7,780 nucleotides of DNA from Sulfitobacter sp. (lineage in GTDB: Bacteria; Pseudomonadota; Alphaproteobacteria; Rhodobacterales; Rhodobacteraceae): positions 1 through 7,780 of the forward strand of contig JAGXHC010000098.1 in assembly GCA_024636405.1 (NCBI GenBank). The letters run 5' to 3'. Positions 1 to 5,636 of the stretch are shown piece after piece. The notes below the pieces were generated by a model. The model made no database searches and was not told the origin of the DNA. It saw only the letters and a program-made list of their open reading frames with translations. Position numbers and translations under genes: made by a program. The stretch's first letter is position 1, and each line of letters begins with the position of its first letter.

Positions 1-116
1 ATCTGGGGCTGCGCCAGCGCAATCCAGACCGCAACCAATGACATGCCCAGCCCCAGCACCACGGCGCCAAGAAAGACAAATGCAGGCGAAACCTTATAGC
101 GACGTGTGACCATCAT
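1..116 (-). CDS. N-terminal fragment of a membrane-anchored or exported protein, function unknown (runs off the left edge)
   Basis: Only about 38 codons are visible. The reading starts at one of two consecutive in-frame ATGs (116-114 or 113-111). A good Shine-Dalgarno stretch, AGGGGATAGG, lies just upstream on the minus strand (plus positions 122-131). The peptide begins with a short basic stretch (MMVTRRYK) followed by an uninterrupted hydrophobic segment from about residue 9 to 36, rich in Val, Leu, Gly and Ala. Charge distribution predicts the N-terminus inside the cytoplasm. The segment ends in ALA-Q, so it could be a cleaved signal peptide or an uncleaved membrane anchor. No family can be assigned from so little sequence. 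The gene is divergent from the FAA-hydrolase/isomerase pair across a long non-coding gap. That the start is real rests on the ribosome binding site plus the classic N-terminal topology, which together make chance unlikely. Confidence 0.6.
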   Translation of the reverse strand, partial: MMVTRRYKVSPAFVFLGAVVLGLGMSLVAVWIALAQPQ

Positions 117-148
117 ATCGACCTATCCCCTGGAGCGGACATGTGTAT

Positions 149-163
149 CCCCCAAACTGGGGG
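149..163. promoter_or_regulatory. Perfect GC-rich palindrome CCCCCA-AAC-TGGGGG
   Basis: Arms 149-154 and 158-163 are exact reverse complements around a 3-base centre. The element lies 33-47 bases upstream of the leftward start at 116, where an operator or a 5'-leader hairpin would sit. There is no T-run on either side, so a Rho-independent terminator is unlikely. The binding protein, if any, is unknown. Confidence 0.4.
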
Positions 164-377
164 GCCACAGTCAGAGTGCGTCGGGTTTTGCGATCCGGCA
201 AGGCATCTTGACTGCGGAACGCCACAGGTTTGAATTTTCTGGGGGTAAAAGTCTGAAAGCCACCCACAATATCAACTGTCACGGGAATCGGGTGTTGAAC
301 GATGTGGGTATTTCGCTTGCGTGCCATGTGCCGCGCACGGAAACGGCAGGGGCGATAAAGACTTTGCAAGACCGTCA

Positions 378-406
378 TTGACTGAAAGGCGTGTGATGTC
401 TTTATC
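378..406 (+). promoter_or_regulatory. Candidate sigma70-type promoter for the FAA-hydrolase/isomerase operon
   Basis: TTGACT (378-383, five of six matches to TTGACA) is followed after exactly 17 bases by TTTATC (401-406), a moderate -10 match. TATCAT at 403-408 is an alternative -10 with a 19-base spacer. Transcription would start near 413, giving a leader of about 113 bases before the ATG at 526. The second copy of ATCATTC (425-431) would then fall just inside the transcribed region. Prediction by eye only. Confidence 0.35.
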
Positions 407-525
407 ATTCCAGGCTGGCATGAAATCATTCACGGGGCAGGCGCGGACCCCGCGATGCTGTTTGAATGAGACCGACCCATTCAGGAAAAGCTGCGCCTTT
501 TCCACCACCAAAGAGGAAACCACCG

Positions 526-1230
526 ATGCCGACAGACACGTTCGTATTTGACGCCCCGAAACAAGCCAGCCTAGCGGTGGAGGGCAGCGACGCGCGCTTT
601 CCCATACGCCGCATCTTCTGTGTCGGACGCAACTATGCGGCGCATGCCCGCGAGATGGGCAAGGATCCAACCCGCGAGGCACCGTTCTTTTTCACCAAGC
701 CCGCGGATGCGGCGGTGGATACACCTTGCACGATGGCCTATCCCAAACTGACAGAGAACCTGCACCATGAGATTGAACTGGTGGTCGCGATCGGCAAGGG
801 CGGGTCAAACATTGCCGAAGCTGATGTAATGGATCACGTCTGGGGTGCGGCTGTGGGGCTGGACATGACCCGCCGTGATTTGCAAACCGAGGCAAAGGAT
901 GCGGGTCGGCCCTGGGATTGGGGCAAAGCGTTTGATCAATCCGCGCCTATCGGTGCGATCAAACCAATCGCGGATGTGCCATCTGTTTCCAAAGGCCGCA
1001 TTTGGTTGGCGGTGAACGGCGAGGTTCGACAGGACGCCGATCTGGCCGAACTGATCTGGTCCGTGCGCGAACATGTTGCGACGCTGTCCAAATCAATGAC
1101 ACTTGTTCCCGGTGATCTTGTGATGACGGGCACGCCCGCTGGTGTTGGTGCCGTTGTTGTGGGTGACGTGATCACCGGCGGTGTGGAGGGGATCGGCGAG
1201 CTTGAGGTCAAGATCGGCCCGCGCGCATGA
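526..1230 (+). CDS. FAA-hydrolase-family protein, probable fumarylpyruvate (acylpyruvate) hydrolase
   Basis: A 234-residue cytoplasmic enzyme of the fumarylacetoacetate hydrolase (FAH/FAHD1) family. The expected reaction is hydrolytic C-C cleavage of fumarylpyruvate to fumarate plus pyruvate, the last step of the gentisate pathway (NagK type). Family landmarks are in order: GRNYAAH (34-40, with His40 and Glu43 as the probable catalytic pair), the KP loop (58-59), metal ligands Glu82 and Glu84 in HHEIEL and Asp113 in GLDMTRRDLQ, GKAFD (133-137), and TGTPAGVG (201-208). The length fits the short single-domain class and is far below the roughly 420 residues of true fumarylacetoacetase, which argues against the homogentisate route. 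The ATG at 526 is preferred because GAGGA sits 8 bases upstream; a longer in-frame start at 466 lacks such a site. The stop overlaps the next start as ATGA, indicating translational coupling to the isomerase. The exact substrate is inferred from this partner; other acylpyruvates are possible. Confidence 0.87.
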   Translation: MPTDTFVFDAPKQASLAVEGSDARFPIRRIFCVGRNYAAHAREMGKDPTREAPFFFTKPADAAVDTPCTMAYPKLTENLHHEIELVVAIGKGGSNIAEADVMDHVWGAAVGLDMTRRDLQTEAKDAGRPWDWGKAFDQSAPIGAIKPIADVPSVSKGRIWLAVNGEVRQDADLAELIWSVREHVATLSKSMTLVPGDLVMTGTPAGVGAVVVGDVITGGVEGIGELEVKIGPRA

Positions 1231-1874
1231 ATGATCTGATACTGCACAACTATTTTCGGTCTTCCACGTCGGTCAGGGTGCGCGCCGCGCTGAACCTCAA
1301 GGGACTGCCGTTTGACTATGTGCCATTGTCGCTGCTGAAGGGGGAACAGGGTGCCCCGGACCATCTCGCGCTCAACCCCTCGGGGCTGGTGCCGACACTG
1401 GTAACGCCGCAAGGTCCGTTGCCGCAGTCTATGGCGATCCTCGAATGGCTGGAGGAGGCACATCCCGAACCGGCGCTGCTTCCTGTTGATGCCTGGGCGC
1501 GGGCGCGGGTACGGTCGCTGGCATATATCGTGGCAATGGACATCCACCCGGTGAACAACCTGCGCATTCTAAACCACCTCGAATCCGAATTTGGCGTGGA
1601 TGCGGCGGGCAAGGCAGCGTGGTTTCGCAAATGGGTGGTCGCTGGATTTTCAGCGATGGAACAGCGCTTGTCGTCGGAACCACAGACGGGCGCCTTTTGT
1701 CATGGCGACAATGTCGGATTGGCAGATCTGTGTCTTTTTGCGCAGGTGCTGAACAATGCACGGTTTGACGTGGACATGATGCCCTACCCAACCATATTGC
1801 GCATTCACGAAAACTGTATGGCGATACCGGCTTTGGAACGTGCAACGCCCTCGCACCAGCCGGATGCGGTCTGA
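1227..1874 (+). CDS. maiA: Zeta-class glutathione S-transferase: maleylpyruvate/maleylacetoacetate isomerase
   Basis: A 215-residue glutathione-dependent cis-trans isomerase of the MaiA/NagL group, predicted to convert maleylpyruvate to fumarylpyruvate (or maleylacetoacetate to fumarylacetoacetate). The N-terminal thioredoxin-like domain carries the active-site strand RSSTSVRVRAAL (11-22), the cis-proline in GLVPTL (53-58) and QSMAI (67-71) for glutathione binding. The helical domain has the zeta-class hallmark DIHPVNNLRIL (105-115), the N-capping stretch HGDNVGLADLCL (159-170) and the family's C-terminal QPDA. The classical SSC motif of maleylacetoacetate isomerase is SST here, so the catalytic Cys position is Thr14. 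The start at 1227 overlaps the preceding stop by 4 bases, and pairing with a short FAA hydrolase favours the maleylpyruvate substrate, for which nagL would be the apter name. The gene ends 4 bases from the opposing idi gene. Confidence 0.88.
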   Translation: MNDLILHNYFRSSTSVRVRAALNLKGLPFDYVPLSLLKGEQGAPDHLALNPSGLVPTLVTPQGPLPQSMAILEWLEEAHPEPALLPVDAWARARVRSLAYIVAMDIHPVNNLRILNHLESEFGVDAAGKAAWFRKWVVAGFSAMEQRLSSEPQTGAFCHGDNVGLADLCLFAQVLNNARFDVDMMPYPTILRIHENCMAIPALERATPSHQPDAV

Positions 1875-1878
1875 CCGG

Positions 1879-2409
1879 TCACGCGCTTAAGTCCGCGCCG
1901 AATATCATGTCCGCATGATCCTTCAGGTATATGCGCAGCCACGGCGTGAACAACGCGGGGTCTTCTGCAACCCGGCGCTGCAGCGTGGCAAGGTCCATCC
2001 AGGCGACTGACATCACCTCTTCGGGGTTGGGTTTAACCGCCATCGGGGCATCAGTCTTGATCACGAAGATATCGACAACCTCATGCTCCACCAGCCCACC
2101 ACCGACGCAGGCGCGGTATTCCAGCATATGACGGTGCTGCGGACGGGTTCCGGAAATGCCCAGCTCTTCATCCAGACGTCGGATCGCACAGTCAAGCGGG
2201 TCTTCATCCCAATGCGGATGCGTGCAGCAGGTATTGGTCCATAATCCCGGTGTGTGATATTTACTCAGTGCGCGCTGCTGCATCAGCACCTTACCGCCTG
2301 CAATTGCAAAGACCGAAACCGCCTTGTGTCGCAGCGCTTTTTGATGCGCCTCAAGCTTGCCCACGGGGGTCAGTACGCCGTTGACCCATGCGGGGATTTG
2401 TCCGTCCAT
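1879..2409 (-). CDS. idi: Isopentenyl-diphosphate delta-isomerase, type 1 (Nudix fold)
   Basis: A 176-residue cytoplasmic enzyme that interconverts isopentenyl and dimethylallyl diphosphate, supplying both isoprenoid precursors for quinones, carotenoids and related products. Diagnostic features are WTNTCCTHP (57-65), where Cys62 aligns with the catalytic Cys of the E. coli enzyme, the Nudix-like helix AIRRLDEELGI (75-85), YRA (98-100) and the catalytic acidic motif LVEHEV (106-111, Glu108 and Glu110). Metal-binding histidines probably include His28 and His64. The ATG at 2409 is chosen because GAGGGG lies directly upstream; a TTG four codons earlier would overlap that site, and the ATG gives the length I recall for the Rhodobacter enzyme. 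The gene is divergent from cycA across 129 bases and stands alone. In a bacterium making isoprenoids by the MEP route, which yields both isomers, this enzyme balances the pool and is usually dispensable. Confidence 0.95.
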   Translation of the reverse strand: MDGQIPAWVNGVLTPVGKLEAHQKALRHKAVSVFAIAGGKVLMQQRALSKYHTPGLWTNTCCTHPHWDEDPLDCAIRRLDEELGISGTRPQHRHMLEYRACVGGGLVEHEVVDIFVIKTDAPMAVKPNPEEVMSVAWMDLATLQRRVAEDPALFTPWLRIYLKDHADMIFGADLSA

Positions 2410-2462
2410 GCTGCCCCTCAATCTGTTTGTCGGGTGCTAATGCAGATGGCTGTCGGTGACAA

Positions 2463-2477
2463 TGCACCACACGTGCA
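2463..2477. promoter_or_regulatory. Inverted repeat TGCAC-N5-GTGCA between idi and cycA, candidate operator
   Basis: Arms 2463-2467 and 2473-2477 are exact reverse complements, with centres 10 bases apart (one helical turn). A CACGTG core (2470-2475) overlaps the right half. The repeat ends 4 bases before the TTGACA of the presumed cycA promoter and lies 54-68 bases upstream of the idi start, so one protein could affect both genes. The regulator is not identifiable from the sequence. Confidence 0.4.
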
Positions 2478-2481
2478 CCCG

Positions 2482-2508
2482 TTGACATGGCGCCGTTTGT
2501 GCTAACTT
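2482..2508 (+). promoter_or_regulatory. Candidate cycA promoter
   Basis: A full-consensus TTGACA lies at 2482-2487. Downstream, TG-C-TAACTT (2500-2508) resembles an extended -10 element but leaves a 15-base spacer; a canonical 17-base spacer would instead place ACTTGT (2505-2510) at -10. Either reading puts the transcript start roughly 20-25 bases before the cycA ATG at 2539, leaving just enough leader for the AGGAG ribosome binding site at 2526-2530. Confidence 0.45.
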
Positions 2509-2538
2509 GTGAGGGGCAACGAAACAGGAGTTACACCC

Positions 2539-2994
2539 ATGAGAATTCTAACCAGTGCTGCCATTTTCAGCATCCTTGCTTTGCCAGTTTTCGCCGAAAG
2601 CCACAGCATGGGAGATGCCGCTGCCGGAGAGAAGAGTTTTGGCAAGTGCAAATCCTGCCACATGATTGTTGATGACGCTGATGAAGTTTTCCAAAAAGGC
2701 GGCAAAACCGGGCCGAACCTTTTTGGCGTAATCGGGCGCACCGCAGGATCAGTCGAGGATTTCCGCTACGGTGACGATCTGGTGGCCGCAGGCGAAGCCG
2801 GGCTGGTCTGGGAAGAAGCGACATTGGCACAGTACGTCGCCGATCCGCGCGAATTTTTGCGGTCCTACCTTGATGACCCCAAAGCCAAGTCGAAAATGTC
2901 CTTCAAGCTGAAGAAGGGTGGAGAGGACGTCTCTGCTTATCTCGCGACGTTTTCACCCGAGGCCGATGCAGAAGCCAAAACCGACAGCAACTAA
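2539..2994 (+). CDS. cycA: Cytochrome c2 / c550-type periplasmic electron carrier
   Basis: A 151-residue precursor of a soluble class I c-type cytochrome. A 19-residue signal peptide (MRILTSAAIFSILALPVFA, cut before Glu20) sends it to the periplasm, where heme is attached at CKSCH (37-41). The sixth heme ligand should be Met120 in KSKMSFKL. KTGPNLFGVIGRTAG (56-70) and the C-terminal GGEDVSAYLATF are typical of cytochrome c2. The protein shuttles electrons from the bc1 complex to cytochrome c oxidases and, in phototrophic relatives, to the reaction centre; nothing here shows whether this organism is phototrophic. An acidic tail follows the globular domain (SPEADAEAKTDSN, 139-151), as in Paracoccus c550. 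The start has AGGAG 8 bases upstream; an in-frame start at 2509 would place ten residues before the signal peptide and is rejected. It is transcribed alone, between divergent idi and a convergent operon. Confidence 0.95.
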   Translation: MRILTSAAIFSILALPVFAESHSMGDAAAGEKSFGKCKSCHMIVDDADEVFQKGGKTGPNLFGVIGRTAGSVEDFRYGDDLVAAGEAGLVWEEATLAQYVADPREFLRSYLDDPKAKSKMSFKLKKGGEDVSAYLATFSPEADAEAKTDSN

Positions 2995-2999
2995 AGATC

Positions 3000-3039
3000 T
3001 TCGCCTTCGCCCTTAACTGCAAGGGTGGGCGAGGGCGAA
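3000..3039. terminator. 13-bp hairpin between convergent cycA and the hydrolase operon, probable transcription barrier
   Basis: Bases 3000-3012 pair with 3027-3039 in a 13-bp GC-rich stem with one T-G wobble (3006/3033) and a 14-base loop. The stem begins six bases after the cycA stop. The hydrolase TAA (3013-3015) lies in the loop, so the structure overlaps the 3' end of that gene. Neither side has a good T-tract, so it is not a textbook Rho-independent terminator; it may work with Rho or as a 3'-end stabiliser for both transcripts. Confidence 0.5.
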
Positions 3040-3819
3040 CGCTGTTATATGTTCTGCCACAGCTTCTGGCGCGTCCCAATGTATCGAATGTCCGGCATCG
3101 GGAACTGTGATCTGTGTGACATCATTGATCGATGCGAAAGCGTCGCGCGCGACTTCTTCGGGGATCAATATATCATCGGCTGCAAATAGCGTTAGCGTGG
3201 GACATTGAATGTCTGACGCACGGACGGTCGGCCGATAGCTGCGCAGCACTTCAATCTGTTTCGTCATGGCGCCAAGGCTCTGGGCGTAAGGATACCCAAG
3301 CGCCGCCGCAAGCGCAGTTTGTATTGCCGCAGGATTGGAAAAGAACGCAGGACGGAATATCCACGGATAGAGCGCCCGCAGCCAAAGCACTTCGCCCTCC
3401 GGTGCTTGGCGAATATCGCGAAGCGCATCAAAAACTGCGGTGGTCCGCGGCACCCGTACGGGTGCGGATGTTAAGATGCTCAGGCTGCTGACCTTATCCG
3501 GCACGCGGTGCGCCACCTCCATCGCAGCCAGCCCGCCCATCGAATGACCGGCAAGGTGGAATTTCTTGAATCCCAGGTGCTGCATGACTGCGATGCCATC
3601 TTCGGCATAGGTCTGGACACTTGCAGGGGCGTCCACGGGCACCGTGCGCCCGGTGCCCCGGTTGTCAGTCCGCACAACGGTAAAGTTCTGCGTCAGCAAG
3701 GGCAGAACGCCACCCCAACTGGCGCTGTCGCTTAGCATTCCGGCAAGCAAAAGCAGCGGCGGGCCGTTCCCTTGAACTTCATAGTGCAGTTTTACATCCG
3801 CTAAAGTCAGATCAGGCAT
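3013..3819 (-). CDS. Alpha/beta-fold hydrolase, substrate unknown
   Basis: A 268-residue cytoplasmic hydrolase with the canonical alpha/beta architecture: the oxyanion-hole region LLLAGMLSD (23-31), DNRGTGRT (52-59) after strand 4, and nucleophile elbow GHSMGG (91-96) with Ser93. The acid is Asp216 in the family pattern before ILIP, and the base is His244 in DAGHSIHW. The overall pattern is like enol-lactonase (PcaD)-type and esterase members, but the subfamily cannot be fixed by eye. The start at 3819 is chosen because the family fold begins immediately and GGAG lies about 8 bases upstream; a much longer open frame (to 3921) only adds arginine-rich residues encoded within the preceding gene. 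It overlaps that gene, the P1 peptidase, by 8 bases, so it is the last member of the minus-strand operon. Probable role: ester, lactone or amide hydrolysis in the same pathway. Confidence 0.85.
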   Translation of the reverse strand: MPDLTLADVKLHYEVQGNGPPLLLLAGMLSDSASWGGVLPLLTQNFTVVRTDNRGTGRTVPVDAPASVQTYAEDGIAVMQHLGFKKFHLAGHSMGGLAAMEVAHRVPDKVSSLSILTSAPVRVPRTTAVFDALRDIRQAPEGEVLWLRALYPWIFRPAFFSNPAAIQTALAAALGYPYAQSLGAMTKQIEVLRSYRPTVRASDIQCPTLTLFAADDILIPEEVARDAFASINDVTQITVPDAGHSIHWDAPEAVAEHITAFALAHPCS

Positions 3820-4801
3820 TTTGAGTGCTCCAGCAAGGCAACAGATCGCCCGCAGCGGGGCGGGCTGCATAGACCGCCCGCGCAATCGCCCGCGCGAGGC
3901 ACAGCGACGCCGCATGTCCAATCAGCGATATATCCCCGGAAGGGCGTGACGCGGTGGTCAGCGCAAAGACCAGATCGCCGTCATGGGGGGTATGCGCAGG
4001 CACGCAGGCCCGCCCGATCCCGTCATGGGCGGCGACCGCGACACGCTGGCATTCTGCCTTGGACAGGGTTGCATCGGTGGCGACAACGGCGATCGTCGTG
4101 CTTTCGCGCCCCGAGGTCGCGACGCGCTTGCGGCTGTCAAATGACATGCCGAGCCCGGCTGAAGGATCCGGCCCCACGCCGCCAAATTCATCATCAATTT
4201 CGAATGGCGCGGCAAAGAAATGTTGGTCGCCGGGGGTTGTCACCGCACCAACGGCATTGACCGCGACCAGCGCACCGACTGTACTGCCATCGGGCAGCAC
4301 CAGTGATGCGGATCCCAGTCCGCCCTTGAGCATCGCGGTCAAAGCGCCGGTTCCGGCCCCGACCGAGCCAAGCGGGAAATCGCGCCCAGCGGATTCGAAC
4401 GCAGCACGCCCAAGCGCGCCATAGGGATTTCGCACCCAACCCTTGTCGCCACCGTTCAGCAGATCAAACAGAATTGCACCGGGCACCAGCGGGATCACCG
4501 CATCACCCACGCAAAACCCGCGTCCGTTCGCGCGCAGCGCGTCAACCACACCGGAACACGCATCCAGCCCAAAAGCCGACCCGCCCGACAACACCAGCGC
4601 ATCGACGGCGGCGACGGTTTTGTCCGGCGCCAACAGATCAGTTTCGCGGGTGCCCGGCGCGCCGCCCATCACATGTACGGACGCCGTAAATGCTGTGTCT
4701 GCCGTGATCACCGTGCTGCCGGATTTAAGCGCGTCGTCCTGCGCATTGCCGACAAGCAGGCCAGGAACGTCCGTGATCAGGTTTTTGGGTCCGGGTCGCA
4801 T
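3812..4801 (-). CDS. P1/DmpA-family (peptidase S58) self-cleaving aminopeptidase
   Basis: A 329-residue member of the DmpA/BapA group of N-terminal-nucleophile hydrolases, which remove N-terminal residues from peptides, amides or esters (L-aminopeptidase/D-esterase, beta-aminopeptidase); nylon-oligomer hydrolase NylC is a distant relative. Recognisable segments are ITDVPGLLVGNAQ (9-21), LVLSGGSAFGLDA (69-81) and NPYGALGRAAF (125-135). The self-processing region is GREST-TIAVVATDATLSKAEC (231-251): by alignment from memory with DmpA, cleavage should fall between Ser234 and Thr235, freeing Thr235 as nucleophile. DmpA itself uses serine; Thr at this place occurs in many bacterial relatives. The ATG at 4801 has AAAGG 9 bases upstream and starts directly at the family's N-terminus. 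No signal peptide is seen, so the enzyme is probably cytoplasmic and acts on imported substrate. It lies 80 bases after the dehydrogenase gene and overlaps the hydrolase gene. Confidence 0.9.
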   Translation of the reverse strand: MRPGPKNLITDVPGLLVGNAQDDALKSGSTVITADTAFTASVHVMGGAPGTRETDLLAPDKTVAAVDALVLSGGSAFGLDACSGVVDALRANGRGFCVGDAVIPLVPGAILFDLLNGGDKGWVRNPYGALGRAAFESAGRDFPLGSVGAGTGALTAMLKGGLGSASLVLPDGSTVGALVAVNAVGAVTTPGDQHFFAAPFEIDDEFGGVGPDPSAGLGMSFDSRKRVATSGRESTTIAVVATDATLSKAECQRVAVAAHDGIGRACVPAHTPHDGDLVFALTTASRPSGDISLIGHAASLCLARAIARAVYAARPAAGDLLPCWSTQNA

Positions 4802-4881
4802 CACAGAGTGCCTTTCAGGAATACGGCACGCGCCGCGAGTAGCGTTCAGATCATCAGCGCGGGCGGCGTATCCGTCAGGGA
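4802..4881 (-). other. 80-base gap inside the minus-strand operon, with a CGCCGC/GCGGCG inverted repeat
   Basis: This is the only sizeable gap in an otherwise overlapping gene run. CGCCGC (4831-4836) and GCGGCG (4863-4868) can pair across 26 bases. No T-tract and no convincing promoter are visible. It could attenuate or protect the mRNA between the dehydrogenase and peptidase genes, or be neutral spacer. Confidence 0.3.
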
Positions 4882-5628
4882 TCAGATACAGCGTCCACCG
4901 TCCACCTCCATGGCGACCCCGGTGATCATGCTGGCCTCGTCCGAGCACAAAAACAGCGCGGCGTTGCCCATGTCCTCGGGCTGGCTGAAGCGGCCAAGCG
5001 GAATGGTGGACAGAAATTTCGCCCGCATTTCCGGCGTGTCTTCCCCCATGAAGGTTTTGAGCAAAGGCGTTTCGCCGGCGACCGGATTGATCGCGTTGAC
5101 CCGAATGCCCTGAGGGGCGAGTTCCACTGCCATCGCTTTGGTTGCCGTGATCATCCAGCCTTTGGACGCATTGTACCAGTTAAGCCGCGGACGCGGCGAT
5201 ACACCAGCAGTAGATGCGACATTCAGGATCGCCCCCTTGCGACGTTCCTTCATATGCGGAACCAGCGCGTGGGCGGTCAGATAGACAGACTTCATATTCA
5301 CGCGGTAAACGCGGTCGAAATCGTCTTCGGTGACGTCCTCCATGGCGGCTGGCATATGGGTGATGCCCGCATTGTTGATCAGAATATCCACATGTCCCCA
5401 GAGATCGAACGCCTTGAGCGCCATCGCGTTGACCGATTTGGCATCGCCCACATCCACCTGATGCGCGTTGGCGTGATCGCCCATTTCAACGGCAAGCTGA
5501 CGCGCGGCTTCGCCGTTAATGTCGGCAATCATCACCCGCGCGCCTTCTTGTTGAAACCGGCGGACGATCCCCGCACCGAACCCGGAGGCGCCTCCCGTGA
5601 CGATCGCTGTTTTTCCTGTCAGACGCAT
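4882..5628 (-). CDS. Short-chain dehydrogenase/reductase (classical SDR, NAD-preferring)
   Basis: A 248-residue classical SDR that should oxidise an alcohol or reduce a ketone in the cytoplasm. The complete motif set is present: TGGASGFG (11-18) for the cofactor pyrophosphate, Asp36 at the end of the second strand (favours NAD over NADP), NNAG (85-88), Asn111, and the catalytic Ser139, Tyr152 and Lys156 of YNASK. NPVAGETPLL (181-190) lies at the substrate lid, and the tail EVDGGRCI is typical of the FabG-like branch. The substrate is not identifiable; general similarity to 3-oxoacyl-reductase-like enzymes does not imply a fatty acid role. The start has GGGGG 4 bases upstream. It follows the aldehyde dehydrogenase stop by only 8 bases. 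The likely operon role is to oxidise an alcohol to an aldehyde or ketone that the adjacent dehydrogenase or hydrolases then process (inference). Confidence 0.9.
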   Translation of the reverse strand: MRLTGKTAIVTGGASGFGAGIVRRFQQEGARVMIADINGEAARQLAVEMGDHANAHQVDVGDAKSVNAMALKAFDLWGHVDILINNAGITHMPAAMEDVTEDDFDRVYRVNMKSVYLTAHALVPHMKERRKGAILNVASTAGVSPRPRLNWYNASKGWMITATKAMAVELAPQGIRVNAINPVAGETPLLKTFMGEDTPEMRAKFLSTIPLGRFSQPEDMGNAALFLCSDEASMITGVAMEVDGGRCI

Positions 5629-5636
5629 GTGTCCCC

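Larger units (their letters stand above)
117..525. other. Divergent intergenic region, no convincing gene
   Basis: This 409-base stretch separates a leftward gene start at 116 from a rightward one at 526. Open frames exist on both strands, but none has a ribosome binding site or a protein-like composition, and several run into the flanking genes in the wrong frame. It holds a CCCCCA/TGGGGG palindrome (149-163), a 7-base inverted repeat ACCCACA (262-268) / TGTGGGT (303-309) with a 34-base spacer, a candidate rightward promoter (378-406), and two copies of ATCATTC (404-410 and 425-431) exactly 21 bases apart. The length and these elements suggest a regulated divergent promoter region. No divergently transcribed regulator gene is complete within the window. 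Confidence 0.6.

Noticed and set aside
94..429. Minus-strand open frame of 111 codons across the left intergenic region
   Set aside because: No ribosome binding site at its starts, it overlaps the 5' end of the membrane-protein gene in another frame, and its residue content is not protein-like.
466..525. Upstream in-frame extension of the FAA hydrolase
   Set aside because: The added 20 residues are Pro/Lys-rich and not part of the family; GAGGA lies correctly before the ATG at 526.
936..1547. 203-codon minus-strand open frame opposite the FAA hydrolase and isomerase genes
   Set aside because: It spans the junction of two recognised plus-strand genes, has Arg/Pro-rich content and no family resemblance.
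3000..3039. CRISPR-like or mobile-element end
   Set aside because: A single hairpin with no repeats, target duplication or transposase nearby; terminator or 3'-end structure is sufficient.
3820..3921. N-terminal extension of the alpha/beta hydrolase
   Set aside because: The added residues are Arg/Cys-rich and are encoded inside the peptidase gene; the fold starts at the Met at 3819, which has its own ribosome binding site.
3954..4424. Long plus-strand open frames opposite the P1 peptidase, such as 156 codons at 3954-4424 and 160 codons at 4443-4925
   Set aside because: They are antisense frames to a well-supported conserved gene, caused by GC-rich codon bias, with Ser/Pro/Arg-rich products and no ribosome binding sites.
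4802..4948. N-terminal extension of the P1 peptidase
   Set aside because: It would run into the SDR gene in another frame and adds low-complexity Gly/His/Arg sequence; the ATG at 4801 fits the family start.
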